Below, in pieces: positions 1-5,451 of a stretch of 5,451 nt of DNA (positions within the stretch are counted from its first letter, which is position 1; each line of letters starts with the position of its first letter). The notes under the pieces are model-generated. The model did no database searches and was not told the DNA's origin. It saw only the letters and a list, made by a program, of their open reading frames with translations. The position numbers and the translations under genes are program-made. The DNA comes from Actinomycetota bacterium (GTDB taxonomy: Bacteria > Actinomycetota > Actinomycetes > Nanopelagicales > Nanopelagicaceae). Where the stretch lies: contig CANNDP010000059.1 in assembly GCA_947503395.1 (NCBI GenBank), forward strand, positions 1-5,451, given 5' to 3'.

Positions 1-876
1 GGGCTACATATCTCAGCTGGAAAAATCATGGTTGAGATTGAACTTGATACCGCTCAAGCTGCCAGAAGAATAAGAAAAGATATTGCTGATATCTATGGCC
101 ATGATTCAGATCTAGCAGTTATTAGCGCTGGCGGTTTAAGAAAAGGTAGCCGCTATTTAGTTCGTGTGATTAAAGATGGCGATAACTTAGCAAGACAGAC
201 TGGACTTGTTGATTCTCATGGACGTCCAGTAAGAGGTTTACCACCACAAGTTGTCTCTGCAGGAATTTGTTGCGCCGAAGCTGCATGGCGGGGTGCATTT
301 CTTGCACATGGTTCGTTAACTGAACCTGGCAGATCATCAGCCCTTGAAATTACCTGCCCAGGACCAGAAGCTGCGCTTGCTCTAGTTGGCGCTGCGCGCA
401 GGATCACAATTGCTGCAAAGGCTCGCGAGGTTCGTGGTGTTGATCGAGTAGTTATCAGAGATGGCGATGCCATTGGAGTTTTATTAACTCGTCTTGGAGC
501 CCATGAGAGCGTTATGGCTTGGGAAGAGCGGCGGATGAGAAGAGAAGTTAGAGCAACGGCTAATCGCCTGGCAAACTTTGATGATGCCAACTTAAGACGA
601 TCAGCAAGAGCTGCGGTTGCTGCATCTGCGCGAGTAGCAAGAGCGATGGAGATTTTAGGAGAAGATATTCCAGATCATCTTCGTGAAGCAGGACAGCTAC
701 GAATTACTCATGGGCAGGCAAGCCTTGAAGAGTTAGGTTCGCTATCAACGCCGCCGATGACTAAGGATGCAATCGCGGGACGAATTAGGCGCCTATTGGC
801 GATGGCCGATAAACGCGCGAGTGATCTAGGAATTCCAGATACCGAGGCCGGGCTCTCACCAGAGCTACTCAATTAA
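1..876 (+). CDS. whiA: DNA-binding protein WhiA, 5' end outside the window
   Basis: WhiA is a transcription factor found across Gram-positive bacteria. In Streptomyces it acts with WhiB to control sporulation septation, but non-sporulating relatives keep it too. The reading frame is open to the first base and reads GLHISAGKIMVEIELD before the ATG at 28. That stretch matches the family interior, so the ATG at 28 is internal and the gene starts upstream. 291 residues are visible; the family is usually about 325, so roughly 30-40 N-terminal residues are missing. Visible landmarks are GGLRKGSRYLVRV (about residues 44-56), GRPVRGLPP and RGAFLAHGSL (about 97-106), part of the degenerate LAGLIDADG-like domain. 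Next come EERRMRREVRATANRLANFD and a C-terminal helix-turn-helix (about 239-269, ASLEELG to GRIRRLLAMA). No frameshift is seen. In many genomes whiA follows rapZ and yvcK, which cannot be checked here. Identification is very secure. Confidence 0.97.
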   Translation, partial: GLHISAGKIMVEIELDTAQAARRIRKDIADIYGHDSDLAVISAGGLRKGSRYLVRVIKDGDNLARQTGLVDSHGRPVRGLPPQVVSAGICCAEAAWRGAFLAHGSLTEPGRSSALEITCPGPEAALALVGAARRITIAAKAREVRGVDRVVIRDGDAIGVLLTRLGAHESVMAWEERRMRREVRATANRLANFDDANLRRSARAAVAASARVARAMEILGEDIPDHLREAGQLRITHGQASLEELGSLSTPPMTKDAIAGRIRRLLAMADKRASDLGIPDTEAGLSPELLN

Positions 877-921
877 TCTTTGAGCCCAAATTAGCAAGAT
901 AAGAGTTCTCCAAAAATTCAC

Positions 922-930
922 TGATAGGAT
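922..930 (+). promoter_or_regulatory. candidate extended -10 promoter for the gap operon
   Basis: The sequence TGATAGGAT fits an extended -10 element: TG, one base, then TAGGAT, which matches TANNNT. There is no convincing -35 hexamer 16-18 bases upstream, which is tolerable for an extended -10. Transcription would begin near 936-938 and leave a leader of about 80 bases before the gap start at 1018. It is the best promoter candidate in the only sizeable gap between whiA and gap. It is a motif match only, and such matches occur by chance in AT-rich DNA. Confidence 0.33.
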
Positions 931-1005
931 TTGCCCAAGTCCACAAAGTCGTGGCAAGCCTGGTCAAAAATTAAAACAGTGGCGCATGAGTCGCCCATCC
1001 GATGG
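931..1005 (+). repeat. cluster of short inverted repeats in the gap leader
   Basis: Three small inverted repeats lie between whiA and gap. CCAC (941-944) faces GTGG (951-954) across 6 bases, flanked by an outer TTGCC (931-935) and GGCAA (953-957) that compete with it. GGCG (981-984) faces CGCC (992-995) across 7 bases. CCATC (995-999) and GATGG (1001-1005) form an 11-base palindrome around one base, which cannot fold as a hairpin but could be a protein site. The last one overlaps the proposed ribosome binding site. There is no T-run, so none looks like an intrinsic terminator for whiA. Each stem is short enough to arise by chance. Confidence 0.3.
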
Positions 1006-1007
1006 AG
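1004..1007 (+). promoter_or_regulatory. ribosome binding site deciding the gap start
   Basis: GGAG lies 10 bases upstream of the TTG at 1018. It is the only purine-rich Shine-Dalgarno match near the point where homology to GAPDH begins, so it supports the TTG at 1018. The GTG at 1009 would sit almost on top of it. The spacing is at the long end of usual. Confidence 0.5.
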
Positions 1008-1017
1008 CGTGGTTATC

Positions 1018-2019
1018 TTGGTAAAAGTTGGTATCAATGGGTTTGGTCGTATTGGACGTAACTTCTTTCGCGCAGCGCTAACATCAAAGGCTGATATTGA
1101 AATCGTTGCCGTAAATGACTTAACTGATATTGCCACCCTTGCTCATCTACTCAAATATGACTCAATCCTTGGTCGACTTGGCCAAGAGGTTTCCCACAAT
1201 GAAAATTCAATTACTGTTGGAAATAAGAGCTTCAAAGTATTTGCAGAGCGTGACCCAGCAGCGCTTGCCTGGGGATCAGTTGGGGCAGATATCGTTGTTG
1301 AATCAACTGGACATTTTACAAAAGCTGCCGATGCAAAGAAGCACTTAGTTGGGGGAGCAAAGAAGGTAGTTATCTCAGCTCCAGCAAGTGATGAGGATGT
1401 CACTCTAGTTCTTGGAGTTAATGATTCTGCCTATGATCCAGCTAAGCATCAGATCATCTCTAACGCCTCCTGCACCACTAACTGCCTTGCTCCAATGGCT
1501 AAAGTGCTGCACGATAACTTTGGAATCATTCGAGGCTTTATGACCACAGTTCATGCCTATACCAATGATCAAGTAATCCTAGATTTTCCTCATAAAGATC
1601 TACGCCGGGCAAGAGCTGCGGCAACAAATATCATTCCAACTTCAACTGGAGCAGCAAAGGCAATTGGTTTAGTTCTTCCAGAGTTGAAGGGCAAGCTTGA
1701 TGGCTACGCTCTACGTGTACCAGTGCCAACAGGATCAATTACCGATCTAACAGTTGAGCTATCTCGCGAGGTAAGCGCTGCTGAAATTAACGAGGCAATG
1801 AAGAAAGCTGCAGCCGGCCCTCTTAAAGGAATTCTTTATTACACCGAAGATCCAATCGTCTCTAGCGATATTGTCACCGATCCTCACTCCTGCATCTTTG
1901 ATGCCGGGATTACTAAGGCAATTGGCAATCAAGCAAAGGTTGCCGGTTGGTATGACAATGAGTGGGGCTATTCAAATCGCCTAGTTGATTTAATGAGCTT
2001 TATTGGGAAGAGCCTTTGA
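1018..2019 (+). CDS. gap: type I glyceraldehyde-3-phosphate dehydrogenase, NAD-type
   Basis: This cytosolic tetrameric enzyme oxidises glyceraldehyde-3-phosphate to 1,3-bisphosphoglycerate, reducing NAD+. The chosen TTG at 1018 gives MVKVGINGFGRIGRN at the N terminus and 333 residues, the usual family length. The frame is open back to a TTG at 931, but those 29 extra residues do not resemble GAPDH. The Rossmann fold motif GFGRIGR spans residues 8-14. Asp34 (AVND) and Pro191 (DFPHKD) are the positions associated with preference for NAD over NADP. The catalytic Cys152 lies in SNASCTTNC and His179 in TTVHAYTND. The phosphate-site TSTGAAKA (208-215) and the C-terminal WYDNEWGYSNR (311-321) are intact. 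It heads the gap-pgk-tpiA group, and its stop codon overlaps the pgk start. It is expected to work in glycolysis and, being reversible, also in gluconeogenesis. Confidence 0.97.
   Translation: MVKVGINGFGRIGRNFFRAALTSKADIEIVAVNDLTDIATLAHLLKYDSILGRLGQEVSHNENSITVGNKSFKVFAERDPAALAWGSVGADIVVESTGHFTKAADAKKHLVGGAKKVVISAPASDEDVTLVLGVNDSAYDPAKHQIISNASCTTNCLAPMAKVLHDNFGIIRGFMTTVHAYTNDQVILDFPHKDLRRARAAATNIIPTSTGAAKAIGLVLPELKGKLDGYALRVPVPTGSITDLTVELSREVSAAEINEAMKKAAAGPLKGILYYTEDPIVSSDIVTDPHSCIFDAGITKAIGNQAKVAGWYDNEWGYSNRLVDLMSFIGKSL
2005..2010 (+). promoter_or_regulatory. ribosome binding site for pgk inside the end of gap
   Basis: GGGAAG lies within the last codons of gap, 5 bases before the TTG at 2016. 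Its spacing supports this TTG as the pgk start and implies that ribosomes finishing gap can reinitiate on pgk. Confidence 0.55.
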
Positions 2020-3215
2020 TTCAAGGTTTATCCTCTTTAAATCCAGCAGGGAAAAGAGTTCTTCTTCGCTGTGATCTAAATGTTCCACTTAAAGATAGCG
2101 GTGATGGAAATAGAGTTATTACCGATGACGGTCGTATCCGTGCATCGCTTCCAACAATTCAGGAACTACTCTCACTTGGTGCGTCGGTTGTAATCATTGC
2201 TCACCTTGGAAGGCCAAAAGGTGAAGTTAAAAGTGAGTTATCACTAGAGCCAGTTGCTAAACGCTTAGCAGAACTACTTGGAAAGCAAGTCGCATTTTCA
2301 AGTCAGATAGTAGGGCCAGAAGCTTTCGAAAAGGCTGCTGCCTTAAAGAGTGGAGAAGTTCTTCTACTAGAAAATATTCGCTTTAATGCCTCTGAGACTA
2401 GTAAAGATGAGACAGAGCGTTTAGCTCTAGCAAAAGAATTAGCAAAGTTGGGCGATCTCTATGTGGGAGATGGCTTTGGTGCTGTACATAGAAAACATGC
2501 CTCAGTATTCGAGCTAGCCCAATTACTTCCGCACGCTGCAGGAAAGTTAATTGCAGCAGAGGTCGCTGTTCTTGAGAAACTAACTCAATCTCCAGAGCGT
2601 CCCTACGGAGTAGTTCTTGGCGGAGCTAAGGTTTCAGATAAAATCGGAGTGATTTCAAATCTACTTGATAAAGTAAATATTCTTGCAATTGGCGGCGGAA
2701 TGCTCTTTACCTTTCTTGCAGCGCAAGGAAAAGAAATTGGAAAGTCATTATTTGAAGCGGAATCTGTTGACTTGGTTAAGCAATTACTAGAACGAGCAGA
2801 AAAGTTGGGAGTAAGAGTTTTACTACCAAGTGATATCTGGGTAGCTCCAGCTTTTGCTAACGAATCTCCAAGTTTAGTAAGCGCAGATCAGATTCCAAGT
2901 AATCAGATGGGGCTGGATATAGGCCCAGATAGCGCCCATGCATTTGCTTCTGCAATTAAAGAGTGCGCTACCCTCTTTTGGAATGGGCCAATGGGAGTTT
3001 TTGAATTTCCTAATTTTGCCTCAGGGACCAGAATTGTTGCTCAAGCTTTAAGTGAAGTCTCAGGTCTTTCCGTTGTTGGTGGCGGAGATTCAGCAGCTGC
3101 GGTGAGAGCTCTTGGCTTTAGCGATAGCGATTTTGGATATATCTCAACTGGCGGGGGAGCATCACTTGAATACTTGGAAGGTAAGCAGCTTCCAGGACTA
3201 ATAGCCTTAAGATAA
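2016..3215 (+). CDS. pgk: phosphoglycerate kinase
   Basis: This cytosolic monomer transfers phosphate from 1,3-bisphosphoglycerate to ADP, giving 3-phosphoglycerate and ATP. It has 399 residues, the normal bacterial length. The N-terminal domain shows LLRCDLNVPL (16-25, with substrate residues Arg18, Asp20 and Asn22), GRIRASLPTI (Arg40), HLGRPKG (63-69), LLENIRF (Arg122) and GDGFGAVHRKHAS (151-163, Arg159). The C-terminal nucleotide domain shows GGAKVSDKIGV (202-212), IGGGMLFTFL (225-234), DIGPDS (301-306), FWNGPMGVFE (321-330), GGGDSAA (355-361) and STGGGASLEYLEG (377-389). The actinobacterial-style VHRK replaces the AHR seen in many other phyla. The start is a TTG whose last two bases and the next A form the gap stop (TTGA, 2016-2019), with GGGAAG upstream. 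This suggests translational coupling to gap. No key residue is missing. Confidence 0.97.
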   Translation: MIQGLSSLNPAGKRVLLRCDLNVPLKDSGDGNRVITDDGRIRASLPTIQELLSLGASVVIIAHLGRPKGEVKSELSLEPVAKRLAELLGKQVAFSSQIVGPEAFEKAAALKSGEVLLLENIRFNASETSKDETERLALAKELAKLGDLYVGDGFGAVHRKHASVFELAQLLPHAAGKLIAAEVAVLEKLTQSPERPYGVVLGGAKVSDKIGVISNLLDKVNILAIGGGMLFTFLAAQGKEIGKSLFEAESVDLVKQLLERAEKLGVRVLLPSDIWVAPAFANESPSLVSADQIPSNQMGLDIGPDSAHAFASAIKECATLFWNGPMGVFEFPNFASGTRIVAQALSEVSGLSVVGGGDSAAAVRALGFSDSDFGYISTGGGASLEYLEGKQLPGLIALR

Positions 3216-3240
3216 GCAAGTAGCCAACTAAGGAGCAGAA

Positions 3241-4020
3241 ATGAGCACACGTAAACCGCTGATTGCTGGCAATTGGAAGATGAACCTAAATCATCTTGAA
3301 GCAATTGCTGTAACTCAGAAGTTGGCCTACTCACTAGAGGATCGTGACTTTGATGCAGTTGAAGTAGCAGTATTGCCGCCATTTACAGATTTAAGATCAG
3401 TTCAAACTTTAGTTGACGGAGATCGCCTCAAGCTCTCTTATGGAGCCCAAGATATTTCACCAGAAAAGTCTGGCGCATTCACTGGCGACATCTCTGGTGC
3501 GATGCTCAAAAAACTTGATTGCACCTATGTTCTAGCAGGACACTCTGAGCGACGAGCAATACATGGCGAGAGTAATGAGTTAATAAATGCAAAGATGCGC
3601 GCAATATTAGATAACGAGATGGTGCCAATTTTTTGTATTGGCGAAGAATTAGCAATGCGCGAATCAGGAGCACATGTAACTTATGTAATTAACCAGCTTC
3701 GCCAAGGGTTAAAGGGATTTCATAAACCAGATTTAAAGAAGATCGTTTTTGCTTATGAACCAGTATGGGCTATTGGAACTGGCAAGACTGCTACTCCAGA
3801 TGATGCTCAAGAGGTCTGCGCAGCTATTCGCCTAGAGCTTGCTGATATTGGAAGTGATGAGATTGCTCAAAATGCCAGAATTCTCTACGGCGGTTCAGTG
3901 AAGTCGGCAAATATCGTAGAAATTATGCGACAGAGCGATATCGATGGCGCCTTGGTTGGCGGGGCTAGCCTTGATGCTGAGGAGTTCGCCCGCCTATGCA
4001 AATTCCACCGGGTTCTCTAG
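3241..4020 (+). CDS. tpiA: triose-phosphate isomerase
   Basis: This cytosolic homodimer interconverts dihydroxyacetone phosphate and glyceraldehyde-3-phosphate. It has 259 residues, typical of actinobacterial enzymes. The TIM-barrel active site is complete: Asn11 and Lys13 (AGNWKMN), the electrophile His101 (LAGHSERR) and the catalytic base Glu173 (AYEPVWAIGTGK). The mobile loop 6 follows Glu173. The phosphate-binding YGGSV (216-220) and GALVGGASL (236-244) are also present. The ATG at 3241 has a strong AAGGAG (3230-3235) 5 bases upstream, so the start is clear. It lies 25 bases after pgk with no terminator between, so it is almost certainly cotranscribed with gap and pgk. Tpi supplies the substrate of Gap, which fits the gene order. 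Confidence 0.97.
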   Translation: MSTRKPLIAGNWKMNLNHLEAIAVTQKLAYSLEDRDFDAVEVAVLPPFTDLRSVQTLVDGDRLKLSYGAQDISPEKSGAFTGDISGAMLKKLDCTYVLAGHSERRAIHGESNELINAKMRAILDNEMVPIFCIGEELAMRESGAHVTYVINQLRQGLKGFHKPDLKKIVFAYEPVWAIGTGKTATPDDAQEVCAAIRLELADIGSDEIAQNARILYGGSVKSANIVEIMRQSDIDGALVGGASLDAEEFARLCKFHRVL

Positions 4021-4053
4021 CGCCCAGATTCGTTAGGAATCACCGCCTTTAGG

Positions 4054-4059
4054 TAGTAT
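4054..4059 (+). promoter_or_regulatory. candidate -10 element upstream of secG
   Basis: TAGTAT fits the TANNNT -10 pattern and lies in the 69-base gap between tpiA and secG. A start of transcription near 4066 would leave about 24 bases before the secG GTG. The hexamer 17 bases further upstream (CGTTAG) is a poor -35. Together with the larger spacing here than elsewhere in the run, it hints that secG and rbpA may have their own promoter in addition to read-through from gap. The support is the motif alone. Confidence 0.28.
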
Positions 4060-4089
4060 TTGCCCCTTATTCAACCCAAGGAGAAATAA

Positions 4090-4317
4090 GTGTCGTTAGC
4101 CCTCTCAATCCTTCTGGTGATTACCAGCATTTTGATGATTCTCTTAGTTCTGCTCCATAAAGGAAAAGGCAGCGGACTTTCAGATCTATTTGGCGGGGGA
4201 ATGTCCTCAACCTATGGTGGATCATCCGTTGTTGAGAAGAACTTAGATCGCATCACAATTGTGGTCGGCGGTCTCTGGTTTGCCATCATCATCGCACTTG
4301 GTTTAGTTTTAAAATAG
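4090..4317 (+). CDS. secG: preprotein translocase subunit SecG
   Basis: SecG is the small non-essential partner of SecY and SecE in the inner-membrane SecYEG channel and helps SecA-driven protein export. The product has 75 residues, the short form usual in Gram-positive bacteria. Two hydrophobic helices are visible, about residues 3-22 and 55-74. They are joined by a glycine- and serine-rich loop holding the family signature LLHKGKGSGLSDLFGGG (21-37), then SSTYGGSSVVEKNLDRIT. The start is GTG at 4090 with a strong AAGGAG (4078-4083) 6 bases upstream. It follows tpiA by 69 bases. The tpiA-secG pairing is a conserved actinobacterial arrangement and is probably a matter of operon inheritance, as the proteins share no known function. 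The call is secure from the loop motif, topology and context. Confidence 0.95.
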   Translation: MSLALSILLVITSILMILLVLLHKGKGSGLSDLFGGGMSSTYGGSSVVEKNLDRITIVVGGLWFAIIIALGLVLK

Positions 4318-4352
4318 AAGATTTATTAATCTCTAGAAAAGGGAGCAATTAA

Positions 4353-4700
4353 ATGGCTGGTGGAAGTGCTATCAGAGGTTCACGCGTTGGCGCAGGCCCA
4401 ATGGGCGAGGCTGAACGCGGCGAAGCTATTGCGCGCTTTCACGTTTCTTACTGGTGCCAAAATGGCCATGAAACAAAACCTTCCTTTGCTGAAGATGGAA
4501 CAGTTGTTGTTCCTGCTGAGTGGGATTGTCCAAGATGCGGTTTTCCAGCTGGGCAAGATAAGAACAACCCACCATCACCAATCAAGAATGAGCCTTATAA
4601 GACCCACTTAGCTTATGTAAAAGAGCGTCGCACAGAGGCCGAAGCGAAGAAGATTTTGGAAGCAGCGCTAAAGAAATTACGCGCTGAGGATGAAGATTAA
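4353..4700 (+). CDS. rbpA: RNA polymerase-binding protein RbpA
   Basis: RbpA is an actinobacterial factor that binds RNA polymerase and the primary sigma factor and stabilises the open promoter complex. The product has 115 residues. An N-terminal tail carries AIRGSRVGAGPMGEAERGE (6-24), where RGSR-type motifs are typical of the family. The central domain holds a likely zinc site: Cys35 and His39 (WCQNGH) with Cys59 and Cys62 (CPRC). The same Cys-x3-His and Cys-x2-Cys pattern occurs in Streptomyces RbpA and is lost in Mycobacterium. A linker with KNEPYKTH leads to the sigma-interacting segment, where ERR (91-93) is kept but the usual THWDM is THLAYV. The end is a charged helix. The ATG at 4353 has AAAGGGAG (4338-4345) 7 bases upstream, and the gene lies 35 bases after secG. 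The divergent C-terminal segment leaves room for an RbpA paralogue rather than the main copy. Confidence 0.9.
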   Translation: MAGGSAIRGSRVGAGPMGEAERGEAIARFHVSYWCQNGHETKPSFAEDGTVVVPAEWDCPRCGFPAGQDKNNPPSPIKNEPYKTHLAYVKERRTEAEAKKILEAALKKLRAEDED

Positions 4701-5451
4701 ATCTTTTCTGCCGCGCTAAGCAGTTCTGTAATGCCTTGCTTTCGATTCTTTAAGTGAAAACGAATGACGCTAAAGCCTCTACTGGATAAGGCCTCCATAT
4801 CACCGAGGGCTTGAGCCATAATCAAAGTCTCAAATCCAAAATCTCTTCCTGGAATTGGCCAATTATTTCCATTATCTGCTGTGACTTGAATAAATGAAGC
4901 AGTGCTGGGCCCACCTTTATGGAACTGGCCAGTTGAGTGAAGAAATCTTGGACCCCAGCCAAAGGTGGTAGGAAGCTTTGATTTACTCTCAAGTAGAGGT
5001 GCTAAATCTTTTATTTGATCATCGATGCCGCGGTGAAGATAGGCCATTATCGCTAAATAGCCTTTGGAGTTTGCTATAGCTCTTTCTAAGTAATGTGCCA
5101 CAGAGTCTTCTTGAAGTGTTGAATAAACAGCAATACTGCCACTTTCAAATACTGGGTTGATTTCCTCTCGCCCTTTACTCCATCTGGAAAGCAGGGCATT
5201 AGTCTTATCTTTAGCCTCTGTGACATTAGGTTGATTAAATGGGTCGACTTGAAGTAAATATCCTAGAAGTGCTGTGACCCACTGCCAGAAAATAAAGTGT
5301 TCACCTAGACTTGCTTCAACGCTGTTTTCTCCACTTCCATCAAAGGTAATTACTGGGTAGTTAAGCTTGCTTTTCTGTGTCAAAGTTATGGGCAAGACGC
5401 CCTTGCCATCTTTGCCAGTTGACTCTGCAATTAGCTGCTCTATCCACTCAC
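4697..5451 (-). CDS. pgi: glucose-6-phosphate isomerase, C-terminal part, 5' end outside the window
   Basis: This cytosolic enzyme interconverts glucose-6-phosphate and fructose-6-phosphate, linking glycolysis and the pentose phosphate pathway. The frame is open through the right edge. Upstream of the TTG at 5395 it still reads EWIEQLIAESTGKDGKGV, a conserved sugar isomerase motif, so that TTG is internal and the gene starts beyond the window. 250 C-terminal residues are visible. Landmarks are AESTGK (8-13; its Glu aligns with the catalytic Glu of ESNGK in E. coli Pgi, by inference), LLQVDPFNQPNVTEAK (65-80), GWGPRFLHSTGQFHKGG (164-180) and FGFETLIMAQALGD (204-217). This style matches actinobacterial Pgi and the Pgi half of transaldolase-Pgi fusions. 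Which of these it is depends on the missing N terminus. It faces rbpA tail to tail and overlaps it by 4 bases. It may end an opposing pentose-phosphate operon (tkt, tal, zwf), as in other actinobacteria. Confidence 0.94.
   Translation of the reverse strand, partial: EWIEQLIAESTGKDGKGVLPITLTQKSKLNYPVITFDGSGENSVEASLGEHFIFWQWVTALLGYLLQVDPFNQPNVTEAKDKTNALLSRWSKGREEINPVFESGSIAVYSTLQEDSVAHYLERAIANSKGYLAIMAYLHRGIDDQIKDLAPLLESKSKLPTTFGWGPRFLHSTGQFHKGGPSTASFIQVTADNGNNWPIPGRDFGFETLIMAQALGDMEALSSRGFSVIRFHLKNRKQGITELLSAAEKI

Noticed and set aside
28..30. ATG at 28 as the start of whiA
   Set aside because: Upstream codons 1-27 read conserved WhiA sequence (GLHISAGKI), so the gene is cut by the window edge and this ATG is internal.
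216..590. Minus-strand open frame of 124 codons inside whiA
   Set aside because: It is a shadow of the strongly conserved whiA frame, with low-complexity Ala/Arg/Ser content and no recognisable motif.
931..1017. Upstream in-frame extension of gap from TTG 931, adding 29 residues
   Set aside because: The extra residues do not resemble any GAPDH N terminus, there is no Shine-Dalgarno before 931, and the region has promoter-like and inverted-repeat character. The family start fits TTG 1018.
3041..3382. Minus-strand open frame across the pgk-tpiA junction
   Set aside because: It runs antisense to two genes with intact catalytic motifs and shows no domain of its own.
4319..4332. Inverted repeat AGATT-TATT-AATCT just after the secG stop
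   Set aside because: Five mostly A-T pairs without a following T-run; this is expected by chance in an AT-rich 35-base gap and is not a terminator.
4693..4707. Possible bidirectional intrinsic terminator between rbpA and pgi
   Set aside because: The AAGATT and AATCTT arms are AT-rich with a one-base centre, so only about 4 pairs could form, and the following T-run is short. It is too weak to call.
5393..5395. TTG at 5395 (minus strand) as the start of the right-end gene
   Set aside because: The frame upstream encodes the conserved Pgi motif EQLIAESTGKDGKG to the window edge, so the gene is partial and this codon is internal.

Overview
The window is a compact, almost fully coding stretch of an actinobacterial chromosome. 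It holds the end of whiA, the triose-phosphate glycolysis cluster gap-pgk-tpiA, the translocon gene secG, an RbpA-type RNA polymerase-binding protein, and, on the opposite strand, the C-terminal part of a glucose-6-phosphate isomerase (pgi). WhiA and RbpA proteins of this type, and the order whiA-gap-pgk-tpiA-secG with pgi nearby, point to Actinobacteria. The AT-rich codon use (for example AGA arginine and TTA leucine codons), very short intergenic gaps and overlapping genes are unlike soil actinomycetes and fit a streamlined freshwater lineage such as acI / Candidatus Nanopelagicales (Planktophila-like). That placement is an inference from style, not from a marker search.

Layout: 1-876 (+) whiA, cut by the left edge; 877-1017 a 141-base leader with a possible extended -10 promoter and small inverted repeats; 1018-2019 gap, read from a TTG start; 2016-3215 pgk, also a TTG start, overlapping the gap stop by 4 bases; 3241-4020 tpiA; 4021-4089 a short gap with a possible -10 element; 4090-4317 secG, GTG start; 4353-4700 rbpA; 4697-5451 (-) pgi, cut by the right edge and sharing its last 4 bases with rbpA. 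There is no gene-free stretch above 300 bases, and I see no RNA gene, mobile element or CRISPR array.

Function: gap, pgk and tpiA together interconvert dihydroxyacetone phosphate, glyceraldehyde-3-phosphate, 1,3-bisphosphoglycerate and 3-phosphoglycerate, and pgi feeds the same pathway from glucose-6-phosphate. secG and rbpA ride behind them on the same strand and add protein export and transcription initiation, so the run behaves like a core growth operon. All enzymes whose key residues I could check look intact. I find no previously undescribed system here. The points worth a second look are start-codon choice, gene overlaps, the gap leader and the divergent C-terminal segment of RbpA.
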